Assembly: GCF_030209835.1 (NCBI RefSeq) | Contig: NZ_JARVRF010000022.1 | Span: 1 to 64,000 of the forward strand | Direction of reading: 5' to 3' | DNA: 64,000 bases | From: Arthrobacter sp. efr-133-R2A-120 | GTDB lineage: Bacteria; Actinomycetota; Actinomycetes; Actinomycetales; Micrococcaceae | Shown: piece after piece, positions 23,884 to 32,458 of the stretch | Layout of the letters: each line of letters begins with the position of its first letter | Numbering within the stretch: the first letter of the stretch is position 1 | Notes under the pieces: generated by a model | Database searches by the model: none | What the model was told of the DNA's origin: nothing | Seen by the model: only the letters and a program-made list of their open reading frames with translations | Made by a program: the position numbers and the translations under genes

Positions 23884-24237
23884 ATGTCCACACCCACGTC
23901 CGCACTTGAATTCACCGTCCACGACGCCTTTGACCCGGAAAAGTATGAGCCGTTCGACCTGGGACGGGTGCAGTGGGTCCGCCGGCCGGGCGACGGGAAC
24001 CGCCCCGCCCTGTCCGCCGGATTCTGGCACGTGACACCCGAGGAAGCACCGGAGCCCTTCGATTTGCTGATCGAGGCCGACGAGACCATCCACATCATCG
24101 AAGGACACCTCCTGATCGAAGTTGAAGGAAGCGAGAGCTTTGACCTGAAGCCAGGTTCGGCAGCGTCATTCAACAGGGGCGCCCGGACTCGATGGAGCGT
24201 CGTTGAAACCACCACCGAGTTCTTCGTTTACTCCTGA
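23884..24237 (+). CDS. Small cupin-domain protein
   Basis: A 117-residue protein with the beta-barrel pattern of the EutQ-like cupin_3 group: FWHVTPEEAPEPFDLLIEADETIHIIEGHLLIEV, then LKPGSAASFNRGARTRWSV. The classical three-His metal motif is absent, so it may bind a small molecule rather than act as a metal dioxygenase. AAGGAGACACC directly precedes ATG 23884. It is followed 36 bases later by the amine oxidase gene and is probably cotranscribed. Its exact role is unknown. Confidence 0.75.
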   Translation: MSTPTSALEFTVHDAFDPEKYEPFDLGRVQWVRRPGDGNRPALSAGFWHVTPEEAPEPFDLLIEADETIHIIEGHLLIEVEGSESFDLKPGSAASFNRGARTRWSVVETTTEFFVYS

Positions 24238-24273
24238 CCCCGCTCCCCGAATAGGACCAGCAAAGGCTTGACC

Positions 24274-25581
24274 ATGACTGAAACCACCTTCCGGACCGAA
24301 CAGACCGACGTCGTTATCATCGGCGCAGGCTTCGCCGGGCTCACGGCAGCCCGCGAACTGCGCCACGCCGGCCTGTCCGTCGTCGTCCTCGAAGCCCGCG
24401 GCCGGATCGGCGGCCGCACATGGCTGGACGAGCGGCTGGGCCGCCCCTTGGAAATTGGCGGCACCTGGGTGCACTGGACCCAGCCGTACGTCTGGGCAGA
24501 AATGAAACGGTACGGCCTGGGGACCGTGCAGAGTCCGGTCCCGGAGACCGCCTATTGGTGGGCGGACGGGAAGCGACACCAGGGCGACCCAGAGCAACTG
24601 CTAGGTGATATCGACGCATCCAACCGTAGGCTCATGGACGAATCACGCCGGTATTTCCCAGAGCCCTTCATCCCGTGGGCGAATCCGGAAATCAGGGAAA
24701 TTGATGCAACGCCCCTGCCGAAGAAGATCGCAGAGCTGCAGATCACCGACTATTCCAAGGACATCCTGGAATCCTTCTGGGCACTGAACTTCAACGGACC
24801 CCTAGACGATGCGGCATTTACGCAGGCCCTCCGCTGGGTCGCGCTCACCAACGGGGACTGGATGGTCAGCTTTGAAGCGTGCGCCACGTTCAAGATCCAG
24901 GGCGGCACCGAGGCGCTCATCCAGGCCATGGCCGCGGGCACAGACATCCGGCTGGATACAAAAGCCATCGCTGTCGAACACGACGAGGCGGGCGCTACCG
25001 TCAAGACTGCGGAGGGCTCGAGCTATCGGGCGAACCATACAGTCTGCACCGTCCCCTTGGGTGCGATGCGCGGGATCTGCTTCGAGCCGCAGCTTCCGGA
25101 TTCCAGCAAGAACGCCATTTCCGAAGGACAGGTTTCCAAGGGCATTAAGGCCTGGATCAAAGTCAAAGGTAGACGGAAGCCTTATGTCGCACTGGGGTCC
25201 GCCGATTGGCCGCTCAATTTTGCGCAGACTGAGTATGACCAAGACGGAGACACCATCCTTGTGGCCTTTGGCCCCGATTCCTCGAAGCTGGACGCCTCGG
25301 ACCTCGGCCAGGTGCAAGCCGCCATCGACCTACTAGTCCCCGACGCGGAAGTTCTCGAGGTCGCAAGCCATGACTGGACGGCAGACCCCCTGTCCGGGGA
25401 GACGTGGCCCATGCATCGCCCCGGATATCTCACCGAGGCTCTGGCCGTTTTCCAGAAACCACAGGGCCGCCTCCTCTTCGCCGGCTCCGATTACGCCGCC
25501 GGCTGGGGCGGTTTCATCGACGGAGCCATCGAGAGCGGCCTCGAAGCAGCCCGCACCATCCAAGACGCCACGCCGGTTTAA
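24274..25581 (+). CDS. Flavin monoamine oxidase family protein
   Basis: A 435-residue FAD amine oxidase. The dinucleotide site VVIIGAGFAGLTAARELRHAGLSVVVLEARGRIGGRTW is followed by GGTWVHWTQPYVW. The C-terminal FAD motif is GRLLFAGSDYAAGWGGFIDGAIESG. The family oxidises primary amines to aldehydes, ammonia and peroxide; putrescine and aromatic amine oxidases look alike. A permease, aldehyde dehydrogenase and MoaF-like gene sit in the next operon, which has a related TetR, so an amine such as tyramine, phenethylamine or tryptamine is plausible. ATG 24274 has AAAGG 8 bases upstream. Confidence 0.87.
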   Translation: MTETTFRTEQTDVVIIGAGFAGLTAARELRHAGLSVVVLEARGRIGGRTWLDERLGRPLEIGGTWVHWTQPYVWAEMKRYGLGTVQSPVPETAYWWADGKRHQGDPEQLLGDIDASNRRLMDESRRYFPEPFIPWANPEIREIDATPLPKKIAELQITDYSKDILESFWALNFNGPLDDAAFTQALRWVALTNGDWMVSFEACATFKIQGGTEALIQAMAAGTDIRLDTKAIAVEHDEAGATVKTAEGSSYRANHTVCTVPLGAMRGICFEPQLPDSSKNAISEGQVSKGIKAWIKVKGRRKPYVALGSADWPLNFAQTEYDQDGDTILVAFGPDSSKLDASDLGQVQAAIDLLVPDAEVLEVASHDWTADPLSGETWPMHRPGYLTEALAVFQKPQGRLLFAGSDYAAGWGGFIDGAIESGLEAARTIQDATPV

Positions 25582-25616
25582 CATGAAGTGCTGCAATGAC
25601 GGCCGGGACTAAATGC

Positions 25617-26228
25617 TCAGCTGGTGGTTGCCGGGCGCCGGGATTCGCCGGAGGCGTCGCTGGAATTCAGCAGCCCGGACACCAGCTTGCCCACCTGGAT
25701 CACGGCCGACCTGATTTTCGCGGGGTCGGTGATCGTGAGGAACTGGAGCATGAGGCCGTCCAGGGCGGCAAAGATGGCCAGGGACGCTTCGCCGGTGGTG
25801 TCGAGACCGCGCTGGCTCAACGCCTCTTCGACGGTGCCCACGTAGGTCTTGTAAAGCCGTTCCACCATCGCCAGGATCTTCGGGTTGCGCCTGGACTCGA
25901 GGAGCATTTCAAACTGGAAGAGCTGCAGTTCGGGTTCAGCCGACACCGTAGCCATGAGCGAGTCGGCGAATCCTTCATCAAAGTCCGCGATACCGGCCAG
26001 GCCCGTCTCCTCGATGGAGCGCTGAACGGCCCACTCCATGGTGGCAGCCAGAAGTCCCTCGATAGATCCGAAGTGGTGGGTAACAAGCGTATGGTTCACG
26101 CCGGCCCGGGCGGCCACCGCGCGATACGTGACACCCCTGAGGCCCTTTTCTGCGACGACGTCGATCACCGCCGCCAGAAGCGCGTCGCGGCCGTCTCCGT
26201 ACGGCAACCTCCGTGAATGCTGGCTCAT
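25617..26228 (-). CDS. TetR-family repressor 2
   Basis: A 203-residue TetR regulator, clearly paralogous to that at 23173: both share the ALLAA..V.A.KGLRG.TYRAVA..AGVN..LV.HHFGS helix-turn-helix and an ALDGL.LQ.. segment near the end. It is divergent from the amino-acid-type permease. A palindrome overlapping that promoter has the same CTA..CAGATG core as the operators of its paralogue, so the two repressors may recognise each other's sites. It is convergent with the amine oxidase gene. Confidence 0.87.
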   Translation of the reverse strand: MSQHSRRLPYGDGRDALLAAVIDVVAEKGLRGVTYRAVAARAGVNHTLVTHHFGSIEGLLAATMEWAVQRSIEETGLAGIADFDEGFADSLMATVSAEPELQLFQFEMLLESRRNPKILAMVERLYKTYVGTVEEALSQRGLDTTGEASLAIFAALDGLMLQFLTITDPAKIRSAVIQVGKLVSGLLNSSDASGESRRPATTS

Positions 26229-26267
26229 AAGGCGAGTCTAGCCTCGTCGGCTGGCACCGAAAGGCCG

Positions 26268-26300
26268 TTGACAGGGAAAACTATACAGATGTAGAGTTTT
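26268..26300 (+). promoter_or_regulatory. Promoter with TetR-type palindrome for the permease operon
   Basis: TTGACA (26268-26273) and TAGAGT (26292-26297) are 18 bases apart. AAAACT (26277-26282) and AGTTTT (26295-26300) flank TACA-GA-TGTA, making a 24-base imperfect palindrome between and over the promoter boxes. Its core CTATACAGATGTAGAG (26281-26296) matches the operator at 23807 at 11 of 16 positions. A leader of about 150 bases follows before the permease start. Confidence 0.7.
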
Positions 26301-26452
26301 GGATGTGGCCGGGATCACTCCCAGGGTCGCAGTCCTCGAAAAGAGCTTCGGACCTACCCGCTACCGCGCATTGGCGCGCGAAAGCAGGGCTTTCTAAATC
26401 TCCCCTTCAGCATCGGCGTTTCCGCCATTTGCGCTTCTGAAAGAGCCATCTC

Positions 26453-27907
26453 ATGAATCAAGAACAAGGCGAGACCTCGGCAGGTCTCGGATTAGTAGAG
26501 CCGATGTCCAACGTGCCCACAGTGCGATTGAAGCCGAACAAGCTCGGCGTCATCGCTGTCGCCTTTTTTTCCATCGCCGCGGCCGCTCCCATGGCCGCCG
26601 TTGTAGGTGCCAGCCCGGTGCTTTTCTCGGCAAGCGGCCCCGGGACCCCGGTGATTTACACCATCGCGGCCCTGCTCGTTGCTCTGTTCTCGGTCGGATA
26701 CCTGCGGATGAGCCACCACATCACCAACGCAGGAGGCTTCGTCGCCTACATTGCAAAGGGACTGGGCAACAAATGGGCCACCGCCGGGGCCGGCATCGCC
26801 ATCCTCACCTATCTCAGCCTGCAGATCGGTCTCTGGTCCCAGTTCGGGGTTTTCGCCCAGCAACTGGTTGAAAGCCTCACGGGAATCGGCATACCCGTCT
26901 ACGTTTGGATCGTCGTCGTCCTGGCATTGACGGCAGGACTGACGATGAGGGGCGTCGACGCGAGCCTAAAGGTCCTGGGAGTTTTGATCCTTGGAGAAGC
27001 CCTCGTGGTCGCGGCCCTGGTGTTTTCCCTTATTGCCCAGAAGGGGCTGGGAATCTTCACCTTCGAGGGTTTCACGGCATCGAACGTCTTCGGTCCAGGC
27101 CTGGGGATCTCGATGCTTTTTGCCTTCGCCTGCTTCACGAGTTTTGAAGCCACGGTGGTCTTCGCCGAAGAGGCGAAAAATCCAAGGCGGACTATTCCTC
27201 GGGCGGCATACCTCGTCATCGCCTTCGTCGGAGTGTTCTACACACTGTCCACCTGGGCCATCAGCGGTTCCATCGGAATAGACCACATCCAACAAGAGGC
27301 AAGCGACAACCCCGCGGGCATGATCTTCGACCTCGCCAATGCCAGCGCCGGCCCATGGCTAAGCGTCGCCATGCAGATCCTTGTGGTCACGAGCTTCATC
27401 GCCATGCTCCTGGGCCTGTCCAACATGTTCTCCCGGTACCTGTTTGCGCTTGGCCGGGCCGGAGCCCTGCCCGCCAGACTTTCCTCCGTCTCCAAAACCG
27501 GAGCGCCGTCCTTCGCCGGCCTCGTCAACGCCTTGGTCGTCCTGATCGTGATCAGCGCCTTCCTGCTGACCGGAGCCGACCCCATCGGCATCGTCTTCTC
27601 CTGGTTCGTCGCCTTGGGCACGGCCGGCTTTATCACCATCCTGCTGCTGACATCAGTCGCGATCGTCGCGTTCTTCGCCCGAAACGGCATCCGGGACAAT
27701 CTCTGGGTCACCGTCATCGCCCCGTCACTGTCCGTCCTGGCCTTCATCGTCATCGGATACCTGACGCTGGATAACTACGACGCCCTGCTCGGCGGTGCAG
27801 GAGGAGTCGCGCGCTGGCTCCTTCTTGGCATACCGATCTTCCTCGCGGCTGGACTCGTACGGGGAACGCAAAAACCCTCGATCGACTACGCCGCGGAAAT
27901 CCTCTAG
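26453..27907 (+). CDS. APC-family amine/amino-acid permease
   Basis: A 484-residue membrane protein with about twelve hydrophobic helices. The N-terminal GVIAVAFFSIAAAAPMAAVVG, the helix-3 region GGFVAYIAKGLGNKWATAGAG, and CFTSFEATVVFAEEAKNPRRTIPRAAY are APC (amino acid-polyamine-organocation) signatures. It probably imports the amine used by the enzymes of the operon. It heads the permease-MoaF-ALDH-SDR unit under the TetR 2 operator. ATG 26453 follows GAAAGAG at moderate distance; a later Met at residue 18 is possible. Confidence 0.85.
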   Translation: MNQEQGETSAGLGLVEPMSNVPTVRLKPNKLGVIAVAFFSIAAAAPMAAVVGASPVLFSASGPGTPVIYTIAALLVALFSVGYLRMSHHITNAGGFVAYIAKGLGNKWATAGAGIAILTYLSLQIGLWSQFGVFAQQLVESLTGIGIPVYVWIVVVLALTAGLTMRGVDASLKVLGVLILGEALVVAALVFSLIAQKGLGIFTFEGFTASNVFGPGLGISMLFAFACFTSFEATVVFAEEAKNPRRTIPRAAYLVIAFVGVFYTLSTWAISGSIGIDHIQQEASDNPAGMIFDLANASAGPWLSVAMQILVVTSFIAMLLGLSNMFSRYLFALGRAGALPARLSSVSKTGAPSFAGLVNALVVLIVISAFLLTGADPIGIVFSWFVALGTAGFITILLLTSVAIVAFFARNGIRDNLWVTVIAPSLSVLAFIVIGYLTLDNYDALLGGAGGVARWLLLGIPIFLAAGLVRGTQKPSIDYAAEIL

Positions 27908-27951
27908 CGACCGACATCAAGCCCTTCATGACTACCAAAAGGAACCACACC

Positions 27952-28755
27952 ATGACCTCAACGGAACTTCAGGACTACATCCCCGAAGACCAGTGGCCCC
28001 CAGTATCCGCCATGCTAGACGGCTTCGGAGACCAGACCCTCCCGGCCTCCGAAGCGCTTGCAGGCACCGTCCTCCGCCTCCCGGCAGAGGACGGGTCCAC
28101 CACTGAATACGGGTTCGAGGATGCATCTTCTCTCACCTGGCGCGTCTCAGGAGGTGACGCCAATCAGAGCGGCACAGCCACCTACAAGGCCATCGAGGCA
28201 CGCCCCGGAATCTTCATCATTGACTTCGTCCGGGGCCAAGGCGTCGACGCCGAGAACGTCACCATCATTCTCGACCGCAACACCGGGGCCGTCACCGCCG
28301 GCGTTTCCACGTTCGTCACCGTCGACGGCAAAACCCGAAGCACCACCGAATTCAGCCACACGAACACACTTGGCACAGCCGCCACACACCAACGCTCCAC
28401 CGGGTTGGTCGGAAAACGGATCTTCTACCGCTACAGCGACGTCGAAACCTACGAACACATCTACCTGAACCCGGGCACCTTCACCTGGAACTGCATCCGG
28501 GGCGGCGAGGCCGGACTCGCCGACACCGACCGATGCATGACCTGGGACGTCGCGGATGACCTGTACATCTTCTTCTGGACAGAGAAAGTCATGACCGTCG
28601 AGGCCGTGCTGCTGGTCGACCTCCGGGAACAACGCTCGATCGGACGCATGTTCGGATGGGACGACCCAGCCGCCGAACCCGTGATCCTGCCATTCAACTC
28701 CCGGCTGAGCGTGCTGAATACCACCGAATACCCGCAGGACACCCACAAAGACTAA
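27952..28755 (+). CDS. MoaF-like protein (monoamine regulon family)
   Basis: A 267-residue protein with two similar beta-barrel halves in the style of MoaF N- and C-terminal domains: EYGFEDASSLTWRVSGGD and GIFIIDFVRG in the first, RIFYRYSDVETYEHIYLNPGTFTWNCIRGGEAGLADTDRCMTWDVADDLYIFFWTEKVMTVEAVLLVD in the second (quoted in short blocks of family-like sequence). MoaF was named in the Klebsiella monoamine regulon (moaEF), linked to tyramine oxidation; its biochemical function is not settled. Here it lies between an amine permease and an aldehyde dehydrogenase. AAAAGGA precedes ATG 27952; the upstream ATG 27928 lacks one. Confidence 0.75.
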   Translation: MTSTELQDYIPEDQWPPVSAMLDGFGDQTLPASEALAGTVLRLPAEDGSTTEYGFEDASSLTWRVSGGDANQSGTATYKAIEARPGIFIIDFVRGQGVDAENVTIILDRNTGAVTAGVSTFVTVDGKTRSTTEFSHTNTLGTAATHQRSTGLVGKRIFYRYSDVETYEHIYLNPGTFTWNCIRGGEAGLADTDRCMTWDVADDLYIFFWTEKVMTVEAVLLVDLREQRSIGRMFGWDDPAAEPVILPFNSRLSVLNTTEYPQDTHKD

Positions 28756-28804
28756 CTGGATATCGAGCCAAGGCTTCACTTAGCTACTCGAAGAGGAGTA
28801 CCCC

Positions 28805-30217
28805 ATGGAAACGTACGATTCAATGCTCGCCAGGATCTCCGCGGCCCCCGGCCAAGGCAGCCGCACCATCCTGGACCCAGCCACGGGCGAACCCGTCGGG
28901 GAGGCGCCCGTGCACACTGTCGACGACCTCGAGCACGCAATCGCCGCCGCAGCAGCCGCCCAGCCGGCGTGGGCCGCTCTCGGCCACGACGCCCGCTCCG
29001 CCGCGCTCCTGAAGGCCGCCGACGCCGTCGAACGCTCCGCCGAAGAACTCGCTCAACTGCTCTCCCGCGAACAAGGCAAACCGCTCAACGGCCCCAACGC
29101 CCGCTTCGAAGTCGGCGCCTGCGCCGCCTGGCTCCGCGCCGCCGCCACCACTCCCCTGGCGCCAGAGATGGTCGTAGACGACGGGGAAACTCGAGCCGTC
29201 CTGGATTACCGGCCCATCGGCGTCGTGGGAGCGATCGGTCCATGGAACTGGCCCATGATGATCACCATCTGGCAGATCGCACCCGCCCTGCGCATGGGCA
29301 ACGCCGTCGTCGTCAAGCCGTCGCAAAACACGCCGCTGAGTGTGCTGGCGCTGGCCGCCGTTATCAACGACGAACTACCCGAAGGATTGCTTTCGGTAGT
29401 CAGCAGCGGACGCGACGTCGGCGCCCGCCTGGCCGAACACCCGGCTATCGGCAAGGTCATGTTCACCGGTTCGACCGCCGCCGGCAAGTCGATCATCAAA
29501 TCCTCGGCCGGCACCATCAAGCGCCTCACCCTGGAGCTCGGCGGAAACGACGCCGGGATCGTCCTGCCCGACGCCGACCCCAAAGCCATCGCCGAAGGCC
29601 TCTTCTGGGGCGCCTTCATCAACACCGGCCAGACCTGCGCGGCGCTCAAGCGCCTCTACGTCCACGACGACATCTACGACGGCGTCTGCGAGGAACTCAC
29701 CAAAGTCGCCGCCGCGATGCCCATGGGCGTTGGCCTCGACGAGGCGAACGTGCTCGGACCCCTGCAGAACAGGCAGCAGTATGACATCGTCGCCCGGCTC
29801 GTCGAGGCCGCCCGCGATTCCGGCGCCCGCATCCTGCTCGGCGGCAATCCGGACCCGGGCCAGCCCGGCAACTTCTACCCCACCACCCTCGTCGCCGACA
29901 TCGACAACAGCAACCCCCTCGTCGCCGAAGAGCAGTTCGGCCCCGCCCTGCCCATCATCCGCTACAGCACGGTGGACGAAGCAATCAGGATGGCCAACGG
30001 GGTCGACGTCGGACTCGGCGCCTCCATTTGGTCCCCCAACCTCACCGCCGCCCGCGAGGTTGCAGCACGCCTCGAAGCCGGCACGGTCTGGATCAACACA
30101 CACGGCGCCGTGGACCCCCGCATTCCGTTCGGCGGGGCCAAACAATCCGGCTACGGCCTCGAATTCGGCGTCGAAGGCCTCAAAGCGCTGGGCATTCCCC
30201 AGGTGATCAACGGCTGA
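28805..30217 (+). CDS. NAD(P)-dependent aldehyde dehydrogenase
   Basis: A 470-residue ALDH-superfamily enzyme. The cofactor region GPWNWPMMITIWQIAPALRMGN and FTGSTAAGKSI are intact. The catalytic Glu lies in LELGGNDAG and the catalytic Cys in GQTCAALKRLYV, near residue 280. It likely oxidises the aldehyde made by the amine oxidase to the acid. Which aldehyde is unknown; the family member types (betaine, phenylacetaldehyde, aminobutyraldehyde) cannot be separated here. AGAGGAG precedes ATG 28805. Its stop overlaps the next start by one base (TGATG). Confidence 0.9.
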   Translation: METYDSMLARISAAPGQGSRTILDPATGEPVGEAPVHTVDDLEHAIAAAAAAQPAWAALGHDARSAALLKAADAVERSAEELAQLLSREQGKPLNGPNARFEVGACAAWLRAAATTPLAPEMVVDDGETRAVLDYRPIGVVGAIGPWNWPMMITIWQIAPALRMGNAVVVKPSQNTPLSVLALAAVINDELPEGLLSVVSSGRDVGARLAEHPAIGKVMFTGSTAAGKSIIKSSAGTIKRLTLELGGNDAGIVLPDADPKAIAEGLFWGAFINTGQTCAALKRLYVHDDIYDGVCEELTKVAAAMPMGVGLDEANVLGPLQNRQQYDIVARLVEAARDSGARILLGGNPDPGQPGNFYPTTLVADIDNSNPLVAEEQFGPALPIIRYSTVDEAIRMANGVDVGLGASIWSPNLTAAREVAARLEAGTVWINTHGAVDPRIPFGGAKQSGYGLEFGVEGLKALGIPQVING

Positions 30218-31065
30218 TGAACACGAACCCACACCCCGTGGCCATTGTCACCGGTGGAGGCACAGGTATCGGAGCAGCGTCAGCGGCGGCCCTTCGCGCC
30301 CAAGGATGGGACGTTGTAATCTGCGGGCGTCGCTCCGAGAACCTGGCAGCCGTTGCCGCGTCTACCGGCGCCGTCCCCTTCGTGGCTGATGCCGCATCGA
30401 ACGCTGACATCCACCGGCTTGTTGAAACCACCGTTGGCCGGTTTGGATCCATCGATGGCCTGGTGCTGAATGCTGGCATCATCCGGGCCGGAGCTGTGGG
30501 GGACCTCGAACCCCGAGACTGGGATGACATGGTCCTCACCAACCTGACAGGCCCCTTCCTCCTGGCCAAGGCAGCAATGCCACACCTCATTGAAGCCCGA
30601 GGCGCCATCGTCGGAGTCGCATCTGCTGCGGCGCTCAGGGCCAGCGAAGGCATCGCCGGCTACAACGCAAGCAAAGCGGGGCTGGCCATGCTCATCCAGT
30701 CTGTCGCAGTGGACTACGGACCATCCGGCGTCAGGGCGAATGCTGTATGCCCAGGATGGACCCGGACGGAAATGGCAGACCGGGAAATGGCGGAGTACGG
30801 GGCAGAACTTGGACTGGAACCCCAGGACGCATACTCTGTCTCCACCTCCTTCGTGCCAAGTCGCCGGCCGGCCGAGGCATGTGAGGTGGGACGGGTCATC
30901 GCGTGGCTGCTCTCAGATCAAGCGTCGTACATCAACGCCGCCGTGTTGCCGGTCGACGGCGGCATGATCGCCGTCGATCCTGGTTCCCTCGCCCTTGATC
31001 CACGCGTCAAAATTACCAATGTTCAGACGACCCGATCCCAAGGAACGCCTAACCTTCAACGCTAA
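30217..31065 (+). CDS. Short-chain dehydrogenase/reductase
   Basis: A 282-residue SDR. VAIVTGGGTGIGAASAAAL is the NAD(P) site, LNAG is present, and the catalytic Tyr-Lys reads YNASKAGLAM. The end, INAAVLPVDGGMIAVDPGS, is typical, followed by about 25 extra residues without a recognised motif. It overlaps the aldehyde dehydrogenase stop by one base, implying coupled translation in the amine operon. It may interconvert the aldehyde or a hydroxy acid with its keto form; the substrate is unknown. Confidence 0.87.
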   Translation: MNTNPHPVAIVTGGGTGIGAASAAALRAQGWDVVICGRRSENLAAVAASTGAVPFVADAASNADIHRLVETTVGRFGSIDGLVLNAGIIRAGAVGDLEPRDWDDMVLTNLTGPFLLAKAAMPHLIEARGAIVGVASAAALRASEGIAGYNASKAGLAMLIQSVAVDYGPSGVRANAVCPGWTRTEMADREMAEYGAELGLEPQDAYSVSTSFVPSRRPAEACEVGRVIAWLLSDQASYINAAVLPVDGGMIAVDPGSLALDPRVKITNVQTTRSQGTPNLQR

Positions 31066-31092
31066 TCGACATACGAACGCTAACTGAGTGAG

Positions 31093-31130
31093 ATGATCCC
31101 GGGCAGCCACGTCAGGTCGCCCGGGGTCAT
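31093..31130 (+). terminator. Hairpin at the end of the amine operon
   Basis: ATGATCCCGGGC (31093-31104) pairs fully, apart from an A/G wobble position, with GCCCGGGGTCAT (31119-31130) around a 14-base loop, 28 bases after the SDR stop. There is no long T-run. Its position and stability support termination. Confidence 0.6.
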
Positions 31131-31576
31131 CCGACCTTCGTTTCGCGCGAGAGGCCTATGACCCGCCACCTACAACAAAGGCGATTTTTGGGTGGCCGAG
31201 CCCTTGCGAGCAGCACCTCAAGGCCTTGTGGGGATCCCCCAGTGAGACACACTCGGTGAGACACTTCTGGTCGTATAACGGGTGAAAATGCGCATGCCGA
31301 AGACTGCTTCGCTAACCACCAAACGCCAAACGCCGGACACACGGACGCATCGCTGATGAATGATGCCGGCGAACTGGCTCAGCTCGGATGCGGCCAACGG
31401 ACCAGGTTGATTGCCGTAACGCAGGCCCCCTGGGCATCCTGCTAAATCCGGCATCGTCGCGGCGGTGGCTTTCGTGCGGCCTGGATCCAAGGTCGGCCAC
31501 GTTTCGCTCATCTGCGGCGGCTGTCGAATCCAGGTCTCACAGGAGCACGACAGGTTGCCTCTGTATCGTCCTGCGG
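31131..31576. other. Intergenic stretch with paired GTGAGACAC repeats
   Basis: No convincing gene is seen between the amine operon and the VanZ-like gene. GTGAGACAC occurs at 31242-31250 and again at 31256-31264, 14 bases apart. Short repeats of the complementary TGTCTCA type occur at ends of some insertion sequences, so this may be an element scar. The open frames here have no recognisable domain. Confidence 0.3.
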
Positions 31577-32155
31577 ATGTGTGTACAGCCGAAACCCACC
31601 GCGGTCACGGATGATGTGCCGAGCAGGCGACTCACCACGAAACGGGCGAAAGCGGAGACCGCGGCCATCTTCGCCGTTTTCGCCCTCTACGCGGCCTTCC
31701 TGCTGAAGCTGCTTCTCTTCTCTCGTGTACCGGGTTCGGAAAGATCGATCAATCTCATCCCGTTCGCAAGTATCGCGGAATACGCGTTCAGCCACTCACC
31801 CGGGACCGAGAAAGTGGCGTTCGCCAACGTCGTCGGGAACATCCTGACCTTCATCCCGCTCGGAGTCTACGCATCGTGGCTCCGACATCGGGCGGCCGCA
31901 TGGCCGACCATACTCACGGTCGCCTCGGTCAGCGTCGCCGTGGAGATCATCCAAAGCGTGTTTGCGGTTGGAGCATCGGACATCGACGACGTGATTCTGA
32001 ACTGCGTCGGAGGACTCATCGGAATGCTCGCATTCTGGCTGCTCTCCGCGATCCTGCGCGAGCGATCCCGGGAACGGACCGCAATGGGCGTGTTTTCACT
32101 GCTTTCGATGCCCGTCTGGGTCTACTTCTTCTTCATCATCCGACTACACATGTGA
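31577..32155 (+). CDS. VanZ-like membrane protein
   Basis: A 192-residue protein with about four to five membrane segments. VanZ-family landmarks are present: FALYAAFLLKLLLF, then SINLIPFASI, NVVGNILTFIPLGVYA, and EIIQSVFAVGASDIDDVILNCVGGLIGML. VanZ in glycopeptide clusters gives low teicoplanin resistance, but most homologues are of unknown function. No other van genes are near. ATG 31577 fits the family start. The ribosome site is weak. Its neighbours do not suggest a pathway. Confidence 0.8.
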   Translation: MCVQPKPTAVTDDVPSRRLTTKRAKAETAAIFAVFALYAAFLLKLLLFSRVPGSERSINLIPFASIAEYAFSHSPGTEKVAFANVVGNILTFIPLGVYASWLRHRAAAWPTILTVASVSVAVEIIQSVFAVGASDIDDVILNCVGGLIGMLAFWLLSAILRERSRERTAMGVFSLLSMPVWVYFFFIIRLHM

Positions 32156-32269
32156 ATACAACCATAATCTGGCCTCCGAGCAGAGCGGCCCTAGGGTTGC
32201 TAGGCCCCTTTGAAGCCCCCGGATGGGGTTGTCTAGTGCCGCGGGGAATCGTTTTGGTATCTATGAAGC

Positions 32270-32458
32270 GTGGCCCGTGATTGGGCCGCTGTTTCCAGCA
32301 TGGAAGGGTTGCTGAGCGAGGAGCGGGAAACCGGCCGGCAACTGGGCAACACGCCGCAGGCGTTCAGCCACTTTGCCGTGGTCATGAGCGCGCTGGCCCT
32401 GCACGAGGGCAGCGTGAACCGCAGCGACGTACCGGTGCGGGACCCTGGGACCGACTAG
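32270..32458 (+). pseudogene. Remnant of the C-terminus of a GH15 glucoamylase-type enzyme
   Basis: The frame from GTG 32270 gives 62 residues. GLLSEERETGRQLGNTPQAFSHFAVVMSALAL corresponds to the strongly conserved end of bacterial glycoside hydrolase family 15 proteins ('GL.SEE.D...G..LGN.PQAFSH'). The about 500 residues that should precede it are absent, since the VanZ gene ends just upstream. It is therefore a gene fragment. It ends against the stop of the next gene on the opposite strand. Confidence 0.65.

Noticed and set aside
31577..32155. Vancomycin-resistance locus
   Set aside because: Only a VanZ-like membrane protein is present. No ligase, dipeptidase or two-component genes are near.
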